Shown: piece by piece, positions 1 to 6,580 of the stretch
How the letters are laid out: each line of letters starts with the position of its first letter
Numbering within the stretch: position 1 is the stretch's first letter
Assembly: GCA_028277325.1 (NCBI GenBank)
Contig: JANQGL010000204.1
Location: 1-6,999, forward strand
Reading direction: 5' to 3'
From: Magnetospira sp.
GTDB taxonomy: Bacteria > Pseudomonadota > Alphaproteobacteria > Rhodospirillales > Magnetospiraceae
DNA length: 6,999 bases
The notes under the pieces: generated by a model
Told to the model about the DNA's origin: nothing
What the model saw: the letters and a program-made list of their open reading frames with translations, nothing else
Databases searched by the model: none
Position numbers and translations under genes: made by a program

Positions 1-724
1 CCGCCGGCGGTGCGACGGGCGCGGGGGCGTTGGGACGCGCGGTGGTGCCGGTCGGAGCGGTCGGGCCCGGTGCGGGAGAGGAAATGCCGGCGCCCGGCCG
101 GGACACCGCCGCTCGTCGGCTTGGCGACTGTGCCGGCTCGGCGGCGCCGGGCGCCGCGAACGGGACCCCGGGTCCGGAGGTCGCCCGGGGCGGGGCGGCG
201 GATGCGGCCGCCGTCGCGCCGGTCGGACCGGGCGCGGCCGGACCCGGGGGGGTCGGGGCGGCGCGCAGCACGATGGCGATCAGGGCGTCGCCGCGCGTCA
301 CCACCACCGGCTCCGGAGGCGCCGGTCCGGCCGCCGGCGGCGGCGTATTCGGAGTTCCGCCGGGGGGCGCCGCCGGGCCGCCCGCGCCACCCGGCACGCC
401 GCCGGGCAGGCCGTGCGGCGGCTTGCCGTCCACGGTCAGCAACCGCAGCACGGTCTGCGGCAGTTTGCTTTCGAGGGAGAACACGAGCCGGCTGCCGGCC
501 GGCAGCGGCCAGGGGCTGTCCAGGGTCATGGGCCCGCCGGGGGTCTGGAACAGCAGCTGCGGCGCGGCGCCCGGCCGGGGCGGCGCCTGCAGGGTGGCGG
601 CGAGGAGGCTTCCGGGCGGCAGGGGGGTCAGCTGCGGCGGCGGCGAGGGCAGGACCAGCGCCGGCGTGGGCGGCGGGGTGGGCGGCGGCGTGCCGGCGGG
701 CGGCGGCGGGGCGACGGTGGTCAT
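1..724 (-). CDS. FliK-like proline-rich protein, N-terminal part (partial, runs off the window)
   Basis: An open frame of 241 codons without a stop starts at the ATG at 724-722, only 3 nt after the flhG-like stop, and leaves the window at position 1. The product is extremely rich in Pro, Ala and Gly. Residues about 1-35 are a Pro-rich leader. Residues about 36-95 are a more ordered segment of the type 'PPGSLLAATLQ' ... 'LPAGSRLVFSLE' ... 'LRLLTVDGK', and a second related segment ('RGDALIAIVLRA') sits near residues 145-156. Low-complexity linkers follow. Repeated 'PGxxLxAxVL ... LPxGSxLxxxL' segments joined by Pro/Ala linkers are typical of the N-terminal halves of FliK-type hook-length control proteins, which are secreted by the flagellar export apparatus and switch its substrate class. 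The position at the end of a flhA-flhG operon fits this. The FliK C-terminal domain would lie outside the window, so the family call is inference; the reading frame itself is well supported by its length and tight junction. No strong Shine-Dalgarno is seen (GAAG about 10 nt upstream), suggesting translational coupling to the upstream gene. Confidence 0.6.
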   Translation of the reverse strand, partial: MTTVAPPPPAGTPPPTPPPTPALVLPSPPPQLTPLPPGSLLAATLQAPPRPGAAPQLLFQTPGGPMTLDSPWPLPAGSRLVFSLESKLPQTVLRLLTVDGKPPHGLPGGVPGGAGGPAAPPGGTPNTPPPAAGPAPPEPVVVTRGDALIAIVLRAAPTPPGPAAPGPTGATAAASAAPPRATSGPGVPFAAPGAAEPAQSPSRRAAVSRPGAGISSPAPGPTAPTGTTARPNAPAPVAPPA

Positions 725-727
725 CGC

Positions 728-1525
728 CTATTTCTTCAGGAGGTTGGCGACCACGGCCTCGACGTCCTGCGCCGCCTCGCAATTGGGGAACCGGGTGAAC
801 AGGGGAACCTGGGCGCGCACCGCCTCGCGCACCTTGCTGTCGCGCCGCACCACCCCGGCCAGCGTCGGCGACATCTTGAGGAACCCCTCGCAGGCCTTGA
901 GCAGGGTGTTGAAGGTCCGTTCGCCCTCGATGCGCGAGTTGGCCATGTTGACCAGCACCCAGACGTTGGCGGTCGGCTGTGCCATGTGCAGGACCTTGAT
1001 GAAGGCATAGGCGTCGGTCAGCGAGGTCGGTTCGTCGGTCGCCACCACGATGCAGGTGGCGGCGATCTCGGCCATCTGGCGCACCGTCCGCTCGACCCCG
1101 GCGCCGAGGTCCATCACCACCCTGTCGTAGGTGGCGGCGAGCAGCCTGAGGTCGTCGGACAGCACCTGCAGGCGGCTGGCCGGCAGGTTGGCCAGGCTGC
1201 CGGAGCCGGAGCGGCCGGCGATGATGTCGAAGCCGCCGTCCTCGAACCGGAACGCCGCCTGGTTCAGCGCCAGGCGCCCGGAGATCACCGCCCCGAGGTC
1301 GTGCTTCGGCATCAGGCCCAGTTGGATGTCCACGTTGGCCAGCCCCAGGTCGGCGTCGAACAGCAGCGGCCGCTGACCGGCCCGGGCCAGCGCCTGGGCG
1401 AGGGCGATGGCGAACCAGGTTTTGCCGACCCCGCCCTTGCCGGAAGCGATGGCGATCAGGTTGCGGCCACGGCCGGCGCCGGGCGCGGAGGCGGCGGAGG
1501 CGGGGGACGGGGTATGCTGGGTCAT
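728..1525 (-). CDS. flhG: FlhG-like ParA/MinD-family ATPase
   Basis: This 265-residue cytoplasmic P-loop ATPase belongs to the SIMIBI ParA/MinD class; its FlhG members control flagellar number and placement. It has the deviant Walker A 'KGGVGKT' at residues 30-36 with the signature Lys30, the switch I region 'DADLGLANVD' at 57-66, and the Walker B 'VVMDLGAGVE' ending at 145 with Asp139. The FlhG-type segment 'TDEPTSLTDAYAFIKVL' starts at 163. The C-terminal 'VEAVVANLLKK' could form a short amphipathic membrane helix, but this is weak. Two things are unusual. The 21 residues before the P-loop strand are an Ala/Pro/Ser-rich tail without the DQAxxLR motif that canonical FlhG uses to stimulate the FlhF GTPase, and no flhF gene lies next to it. 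The start ATG lies 9 nt after the flhA stop, with AGGA at 1536-1533 overlapping that stop. The next gene begins 3 nt after its TAG. A general MinD/ParA protein is the alternative, but the flagellar context and motif favour FlhG. Confidence 0.87.
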   Translation of the reverse strand: MTQHTPSPASAASAPGAGRGRNLIAIASGKGGVGKTWFAIALAQALARAGQRPLLFDADLGLANVDIQLGLMPKHDLGAVISGRLALNQAAFRFEDGGFDIIAGRSGSGSLANLPASRLQVLSDDLRLLAATYDRVVMDLGAGVERTVRQMAEIAATCIVVATDEPTSLTDAYAFIKVLHMAQPTANVWVLVNMANSRIEGERTFNTLLKACEGFLKMSPTLAGVVRRDSKVREAVRAQVPLFTRFPNCEAAQDVEAVVANLLKK

Positions 1526-1532
1526 CCGTGGT

Positions 1533-1536
1533 TCCT
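1533..1536 (-). promoter_or_regulatory. Ribosome binding site of the flhG-like gene
   Basis: AGGA on the minus strand overlaps the flhA TAG stop and sits 7 nt before the ATG at 1525-1523. It supports this ATG as the start and suggests termination-coupled translation with flhA. Confidence 0.6.
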
Positions 1537-3700
1537 AGATCTGCCCCACCGTCTTGATGCGGGCCTTGGGATGGATTTCGTTCTGCGACATCACCGGGGT
1601 CATCGGGCGGAAGCGCTCGACGATCGAGCGCACGAAGGGGCGGTTGTTGGGGCTGGTCAGCAGCACCGGCATCTCGCCCATCATGGCCTGGCGCTCGAAA
1701 GTGTCGCGCAGCTGGGTGATGAAGTCCTGCAACTGGCTGGGCGCCATCGAAAGCTGGCGGTCGTCGCCGCTGCCGGTCAGGCTGTCGGAGAACGCCTGCT
1801 CCCACTGCGGCGACAGCACGATCAGCGACAGCACCCCCTCCTCGTCCACGTGGGCGTCGGACAGCTGCCGCGACAGCCGCGACCGCACGTGCTCGGTGAT
1901 CAGCATGATGTTGCGGGTGTAGCCGCAGGCCTCCGAGATGCCTTCCAGGATGGTCGGCAGGTCGCGCACCGAAACCCGCTCGTTGAGCAGGTTCTGGAGG
2001 ACCCGCTGGATGCCGCCGACCGAGATCTGGCTGGGCACCATGTCGGCGATCAGCTTCTGGTGGTCGCGGTCCAGTTCGTCGAGCAGCTTCTGGGTCTCGG
2101 CGTAGGACAGCATCTCCGGCATGTTGTCCTTGATCACCTCGGTCAGGTGGGTGGTGACCACGGTCGCCGGATCGACCACGGTGTAGCCGCGGAACAGCGC
2201 CTCCTCCCGGTTCGAGACCTCGACCCACATGGCCGGCAGGCCGAAGGTGGGCTCCTTGGTCTTCTCGCCGGGCAGGGTGATCTCCTCGCCGCGCGGGTCC
2301 ATGACCAGCAGCATGTTGGGGCGCAGGTCGCCGCGTCCGGCCTCGATCTCCTTGACCCGGATGACATAGGTGTTGGCCGGCAGCTGCATGTTGTCCTGGA
2401 TCCGCACGCTGGGCATGATGAAGCCCATGTCCTGCGCGATCTGGCGGCGCAGCGCCTTGATCTGGTCGGTGATCCTCTGCCCCTCGGTGCCGGTGTTGAT
2501 CAGGCCGAGCAGGCCGTAGCCCAGCTCCAGGCGCAGGAAATCGATCTTCAGGGCGTTGGCGATCGGCTCCTCGGCCGGCACCGCGGCGGCCTCGATGCGC
2601 TCGCGCTCGGCGGCGATCCGCGCCTCCTCGGCCCGCCGGTCCTGGACCCGCTTGAGGTGCCAGCCGCCGAGCCCGGTGGCCGCCGCGAGGATCAGGAACG
2701 GGGTCGCCGGCATCGCCGTCAACAGGCCCAGCGCGGCCAGCAGCGCCGAGACCAGGGCGAGGGCGCGCGGCTGGCTGCCGAGCTGGGTGAACAGGGCCTT
2801 TTCCGTCGCCCCGGTGACGCCGGCCTTGGTGACCACCATGCCGGCGGCGGTCGACACGACGAGGGCGGGGATCTGCGACACCAGACCGTCGCCCACCGTC
2901 AGGCGGGTGTAGGATTCCGCCGCCTGGCCCCAGCTCAGATCCATCTGGGCGACGCCGATGATCATGCCGCCGATCACGTTGATGGCGGTGATCAGCAGGC
3001 CGGCCACCGCGTCGCCGCGCACGAACTTGGCGGCGCCGTCCATCGACCCGAAGAAGTTGGACTCGTCCTCCACCTCCTTGCGGCGGCGGCGCGCCTCGTC
3101 CTCGTCGATCATGCCCGACGAGAGGTCGGCGTCGATCGCCATCTGCTTGCCCGGCATGCCGTCCAGGGTGAACCGGGCGGCGACCTCGGCGATGCGTCCC
3201 GAGCCCTTGGTGATGACCACGAAATTGACGATCACCAGGATCGCGAAGACGATGATCCCGATGACGAAATTGCCCTGCATCACGAACCCGCCGAAGGCCT
3301 CGATGACCTGTCCGGCGGCCGCCGTGCCCTCGTGCCCGTGGGCCAGGATCAACCGCGTCGAGGCCAGGTTGAGGGCCAGGCGGATCATCGTCGCCAGCAG
3401 CAGCACGGTGGGAAAGGCGCTGAACTCCAGGGGCTTCTGGATGAACAGCGCGGTCATCAGGATGAGCACGGAGAAGGTGATCGAGAAGGCGAGGCTGATG
3501 TCCAGCAGCCAGCGCGGCATCGGCAGGATCAGCACCGTGAGGATGGTGATCACGCCGAGCGCCAGGAACAGGTCGCCGCGCTGGCCGAGGCTGCGCAGTT
3601 GCCTGGACAGGACTCCGATCAGGTTGATCCCCTCCCCGGCCGGCGCGGCGGCAGCGGACTCGTCGGTGCGGGCCGGCGGCGGGGGAGTCGGTTCCGCCAT
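1535..3700 (-). CDS. flhA: Flagellar biosynthesis protein FlhA (type III export gate)
   Basis: FlhA is the large inner-membrane subunit of the flagellar type III export gate. It forms a nonameric ring under the basal body, docks chaperone-substrate complexes and couples export to the proton motive force. The 721-residue product starts with about 42 poorly conserved residues (Pro/Ala-rich at first). An N-terminal membrane half of about eight hydrophobic segments follows (first near 43-62, last near 312-346). The conserved cytoplasmic loop of the FHIPEP family is intact: 'GKQMAIDADLSSGMIDEDEA' at 184-203, including Asp190 and Asp192, then 'FFGSMDGAAKFVRGDA' at 216-231. A charged linker at about 350-375 leads to the soluble C-terminal domain, which ends 'HPKARIKTVGQI'. 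The frame is complete and undamaged. The start region is odd: no Shine-Dalgarno precedes the ATG at 3700-3698, because palindromic elements begin 3 nt upstream, and the likely original GGGAGG lies about 300 nt further away. An internal GGGGAGGGG at 3637-3629 lies 6 nt before the CTG of residue 27, a speculative alternative start giving about 695 residues, close to the usual length of FlhA. Confidence 0.97.
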   Translation of the reverse strand: MAEPTPPPPARTDESAAAAPAGEGINLIGVLSRQLRSLGQRGDLFLALGVITILTVLILPMPRWLLDISLAFSITFSVLILMTALFIQKPLEFSAFPTVLLLATMIRLALNLASTRLILAHGHEGTAAAGQVIEAFGGFVMQGNFVIGIIVFAILVIVNFVVITKGSGRIAEVAARFTLDGMPGKQMAIDADLSSGMIDEDEARRRRKEVEDESNFFGSMDGAAKFVRGDAVAGLLITAINVIGGMIIGVAQMDLSWGQAAESYTRLTVGDGLVSQIPALVVSTAAGMVVTKAGVTGATEKALFTQLGSQPRALALVSALLAALGLLTAMPATPFLILAAATGLGGWHLKRVQDRRAEEARIAAERERIEAAAVPAEEPIANALKIDFLRLELGYGLLGLINTGTEGQRITDQIKALRRQIAQDMGFIMPSVRIQDNMQLPANTYVIRVKEIEAGRGDLRPNMLLVMDPRGEEITLPGEKTKEPTFGLPAMWVEVSNREEALFRGYTVVDPATVVTTHLTEVIKDNMPEMLSYAETQKLLDELDRDHQKLIADMVPSQISVGGIQRVLQNLLNERVSVRDLPTILEGISEACGYTRNIMLITEHVRSRLSRQLSDAHVDEEGVLSLIVLSPQWEQAFSDSLTGSGDDRQLSMAPSQLQDFITQLRDTFERQAMMGEMPVLLTSPNNRPFVRSIVERFRPMTPVMSQNEIHPKARIKTVGQI

Positions 3701-3703
3701 CGG

Positions 3704-3766
3704 CTAGGGCCCGTAGACAATCATGTTGGGGCCTCGGCGTCGTTCGTCCTCGAATATGCTCGGCAT
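3704..3766 (-). CDS. Possible 20-codon leader ORF ending 3 nt before flhA
   Basis: An ATG at 3766-3764 opens a frame of 20 codons (MPSIFEDERRRGPNMIVYGP) that ends at the TAG contained in the terminal CTAG of element 1, three bases before the flhA ATG. Upstream on the minus strand, AGGA at 3778-3775 is 8 nt from this ATG, a good Shine-Dalgarno spacing. The same frame continues open upstream to a GTG at 3913, inside element 2. It resembles no protein known to me and lies wholly in repeat sequence, so it is probably not a functional peptide. Its possible role is to deliver ribosomes that reinitiate at flhA, which now lacks its own binding site. This is inference from position and spacing only. 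Confidence 0.25.
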   Translation of the reverse strand: MPSIFEDERRRGPNMIVYGP

Positions 3767-3844
3767 GTCCTTCGTCCTAACTCCTGGAGCCGGGCCGATT
3801 TCGCACGAACCGAGGCTCCCAAGATGATTGTCTTCAGGCCCTAG
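3704..3844. mobile_element. MITE-like palindromic element 1 (141 bp, about 35-bp terminal inverted repeats)
   Basis: The left arm 3704-3737 and the right arm 3810-3844 are reverse complements at 31 of 35 aligned columns (three mismatches, one gap), starting at CTAGGGCC. The arms may extend further inwards with a small gap (GTTCGT at 3742-3747 against ACGAAC at 3805-3810). The interior is about 70 bp. The ends CTAG...CTAG suggest insertion at a CTAG site with duplication of TA or CTAG, which is the known target preference of IS630. The arm sequence differs from that of elements 2 and 3, so this is a different family. Its left end lies 3 nt upstream of the flhA ATG. Confidence 0.75.
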
Positions 3845-3918
3845 TGTGGTGGATTCGAAGTTCGCAACGGTATTCGGGGCAAACTCCATGGCGAACTTCG
3901 ACTCCAAAACCACGCTAG
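3841..3918. mobile_element. MITE-like palindromic element 2 (78 bp)
   Basis: The arms 3841-3865 and 3891-3918 are reverse complements at 23 of 28 aligned columns (two mismatches and a 3-nt gap), with TCGAAGTTCGC at the inner ends and CTAG(T/C)GTGGT at the outer ends. The loop is about 25 nt. It shares its left CTAG with element 1. Its arms are clearly related to those of element 3 (common pattern CTAGTGT...GAAT(C)CGAAGTTCG), so the two are members of one family lying side by side. Confidence 0.7.
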
Positions 3919-3931
3919 AATCAGATTATTA

Positions 3932-4007
3932 CTTGGTGTCCTTATCGAATCCGAAGTTCGAAAACGCCTGCCAAATAATGCTCCGAACTTCGGATTCGGG
4001 ACACTAG
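3932..4007. mobile_element. MITE-like palindromic element 3 (about 76 bp)
   Basis: The right arm 3984-4007 and the left arm 3932-3960 share GAATCCGAAGTTCG exactly as a 14-nt inner stem plus TGTCC near the outer end, with a 4-nt insertion in the left arm. The loop of about 23 nt is AT-rich. The right end is an intact CTAG that directly abuts GGGAGG at 4013-4008. The left end is degenerate (CTTG) and is separated from element 2 by 13 AT-rich bases. It belongs to the same family as element 2. Confidence 0.7.
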
Positions 4008-4013
4008 CCTCCC
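4008..4013 (-). promoter_or_regulatory. Stranded Shine-Dalgarno, probably the original one of flhA
   Basis: GGGAGG on the minus strand lies 10 nt after the flbD stop codon and directly next to the outermost CTAG of the repeat cluster. No start codon follows at a useful distance now. If the 300-bp insert is removed, the sequence GGGAGG-CTAGCCG-ATG results, a near-ideal site with 7-nt spacing for flhA. Confidence 0.65.
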
Positions 4014-4023
4014 GGGGCCGTGG

Positions 4024-5370
<1,347 letters not shown>

Positions 5371-5380
5371 GGTCAAAGGT

Positions 5381-5385
5381 CTCCC
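5381..5385 (-). promoter_or_regulatory. Ribosome binding site of flbD (decides the start)
   Basis: GGGAG on the minus strand lies 10 nt before the ATG at 5370-5368 but only 4 nt before an in-frame TTG at 5376-5374. The ATG is preferred on spacing, start codon type and agreement with the family N-terminus. Confidence 0.6.
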
Positions 5386-5395
5386 GGGGCGGCGG

Positions 5396-6208
5396 TCAAT
5401 CGAAATACTGGATGCGTCTGGCCGGCGGCAGGACGCTGTTGAGCATCATCTCCAGACGCCGCGGGTTCTCCTGGCGGCCGATCGACGCGGCACCCAGCAT
5501 GTAGACTTGGTTGATCAGGGCCTCCTCGGCCGAATTGCGCTCCAGCTTGGCGGCCAGCGGCAGGAACACCATGTTGGCGAGCACCGCGCCGTAGAAGGTG
5601 GTCAGGAGGGCGACCGCCATGCTGGGGCCGATGGTCGTCGGGTCGTCCAGGTTGCCCAGCATCTGCACCAGGCCGATCAGGGTGCCGATGAGACCCATCG
5701 CCGGCGAGAACTCGGCCGCCTTGCGCAGGATGCCGGCGCTGCGCGCGTGGCGCTGCTCGGTGGCCATCATGTCCCGGCGCAGCATGGTTTCCACCTCCTC
5801 GCCCGGGGTGCCGTCGACCACCATCATGATGCCCTTGTGCAGGAACGGCTCGTCGCTCAGCGATTCCAGCATTCCCTGCAGCGACAGGACGCCCTGCTTG
5901 CGCGACGTTTCGGCCAGGTGCAGCACCTGGGTCGCGGCCGCCGCCGGGTCGCGCCGGGCATAGACCATGGTGCGTCCGACCACCCGCACGCTCTGCAGCA
6001 TCTCCGACACCGAGAAGCAGGCGGTGGTGACCGCAAAGGTGCCGCCGATGACGATCAGCACCGAGGGGACGTTCACGAAGGTCGCGGGCGATCCGCCGAG
6101 CACGATCGCGCTGACCACCAGGGCGAACCCGGCCAGCAGTCCGACCACGGTCGCCAGATCCACCTGCGATCGGGCCTTGTCGTCCGCCACATCGAAACCG
6201 TTGGCCAT
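5396..6208 (-). CDS. motA: Flagellar motor stator protein, MotA/PomA type
   Basis: This is the A-subunit of the ion-driven flagellar stator; five copies surround a B-subunit dimer, and the ring turns against FliG. The 270-residue product has four predicted membrane helices, at about 19-38, 48-67, 168-186 and 197-219, with a large cytoplasmic loop between the second and third and a cytoplasmic tail. The sequence resembles the PomA branch more than E. coli MotA: 'DLATVVGLLAGFALVVSAIVLGGS' at 17-40, 'HLAETSRKQGVLSL' at 97-110, 'SPAMGLIGTLIGLVQMLGNLDDP' at 168-190 and 'IGPSMAVALLTTFYGAVLANMVF' at 193-215. Arg103/Lys104 match the loop charges of PomA. PomA proteins of Vibrio use sodium, but ion choice depends mainly on the B-subunit, which is not encoded here, so the ion cannot be assigned. 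GAGGAG at 6222-6217 lies 8 nt before the ATG, 21 nt after the fliN stop. Confidence 0.93.
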   Translation of the reverse strand: MANGFDVADDKARSQVDLATVVGLLAGFALVVSAIVLGGSPATFVNVPSVLIVIGGTFAVTTACFSVSEMLQSVRVVGRTMVYARRDPAAAATQVLHLAETSRKQGVLSLQGMLESLSDEPFLHKGIMMVVDGTPGEEVETMLRRDMMATEQRHARSAGILRKAAEFSPAMGLIGTLIGLVQMLGNLDDPTTIGPSMAVALLTTFYGAVLANMVFLPLAAKLERNSAEEALINQVYMLGAASIGRQENPRRLEMMLNSVLPPARRIQYFD

Positions 6209-6216
6209 CGGGCCGT

Positions 6217-6222
6217 CTCCTC
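6217..6222 (-). promoter_or_regulatory. Ribosome binding site of motA
   Basis: GAGGAG on the minus strand is 8 nt before the motA ATG and within the 21-nt gap after fliN. It is a strong site and fixes the start. Confidence 0.7.
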
Positions 6223-6229
6223 GGGGCGT

Positions 6230-6580
6230 CTAGCTGCGGTCCGACTTGATGATTTCGGTCATCGTCACGCCGAGGCGGTCCTCGACCACCACCACCTCGC
6301 CGCGCGCGACCAGGCGGTTGTTGACGTAGATGTCGATCGCCTCGCCGACCTTGCGGTCCAATTCGACCACCGCGCCGCGGCCCAGCTTGAGGAGCTGGCT
6401 GACCTGCATGGTCGCCTTGCCGAGCACCGCCGAGACCTGGACCGGGATGTCGTACACCGCCTCCAGGTCGCGGGCGCTGCGCGGCAGCTCCGGACCCTCG
6501 GAATCGTCCTCCGCGACCAGCGGCGGACCGGACGCGGCATCGCCCTCCAGTTCGGTCAGTTCGAGTTCGTCGTCAGCCAT
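6230..6580 (-). CDS. fliN: Flagellar motor switch protein FliN
   Basis: FliN forms the lower part of the cytoplasmic C-ring with FliM and FliG, taking part in rotation switching, and docks FliH-FliI for export. The 116-residue product has a poorly conserved acidic N-terminal stretch (about 1-37) and a SpoA domain at about 40-114. Within it are 'DIPVQVSAVLGKATMQVSQLLKLGRGAVVELDRKVGE' (44-80) and 'IYVNNRLVARGEVVVVEDRLGVTMTEII' (84-111), a classic FliN pattern. The length is slightly below that of E. coli FliN (137). GGGAG at 6591-6587 lies 6 nt before the ATG and inside the fliH coding sequence. The start overlaps the fliH end by 8 nt (ATGGCTGA), so the two are probably translationally coupled, and FliH is a known partner of FliN. 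Confidence 0.95.
   Translation of the reverse strand: MADDELELTELEGDAASGPPLVAEDDSEGPELPRSARDLEAVYDIPVQVSAVLGKATMQVSQLLKLGRGAVVELDRKVGEAIDIYVNNRLVARGEVVVVEDRLGVTMTEIIKSDRS

Larger units (their letters stand above)
3704..4007. repeat. Cluster of three palindromic elements between flbD and flhA
   Basis: This region fills almost all of the 323-nt flbD-flhA gap. Three imperfect inverted repeats lie in a row, with CTAG at 3704-3707, 3841-3844, 3915-3918 and 4004-4007 marking their boundaries; only the left end of the third is degenerate (CTTG at 3932-3935). Base composition is visibly more AT-rich than in the neighbouring genes, especially at 3919-3980. No transposase or conserved protein is encoded, so the elements look like non-autonomous (MITE-like) sequences. 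Joining the outermost CTAGs removes exactly 300 bp and leaves a normal-looking gene junction, which supports insertion. Since the operon is transcribed through it, the RNA should fold into three strong hairpins. Confidence 0.85.

Noticed and set aside
413..3844. A 1143-codon open frame on the plus strand
   Set aside because: It is antisense to flhG and flhA, and its translation is rich in His, Gln, Gly, Asp and Arg without domains. Long antisense frames arise in GC-rich genes with strong third-position GC. It stops at the TAG in the repeat cluster.
3704..3913. A 69-codon minus-strand ORF from a GTG at 3913 through elements 2 and 1
   Set aside because: It lies entirely within palindromic repeats, has no clear ribosome binding site and no recognisable protein features. 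Only the terminal 20 codons are discussed, as a possible leader.
3957..3975. A sigma-54 promoter-like TTTGGCAGG-CGTT-TTCG on the minus strand in element 3
   Set aside because: The -24 half is fair, but the -12 half reads TTCG instead of TTGC, so the essential GC is absent. It also lies in the loop and stem of a repeat.
3704..4007. Rho-independent terminators formed by the hairpins
   Set aside because: None of the stems is followed by a run of T in the transcribed direction, and the downstream genes are intact members of the same operon.
3704..4007. A CRISPR array
   Set aside because: There are only three palindromes of different sizes and two families, without regular spacers or identical direct repeats.
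5371..5376. TTG at 5376 as the flbD start
   Set aside because: It is only 4 nt from the GGGAG, whereas the in-frame ATG six bases downstream has better spacing, a standard start codon and the expected family N-terminus.
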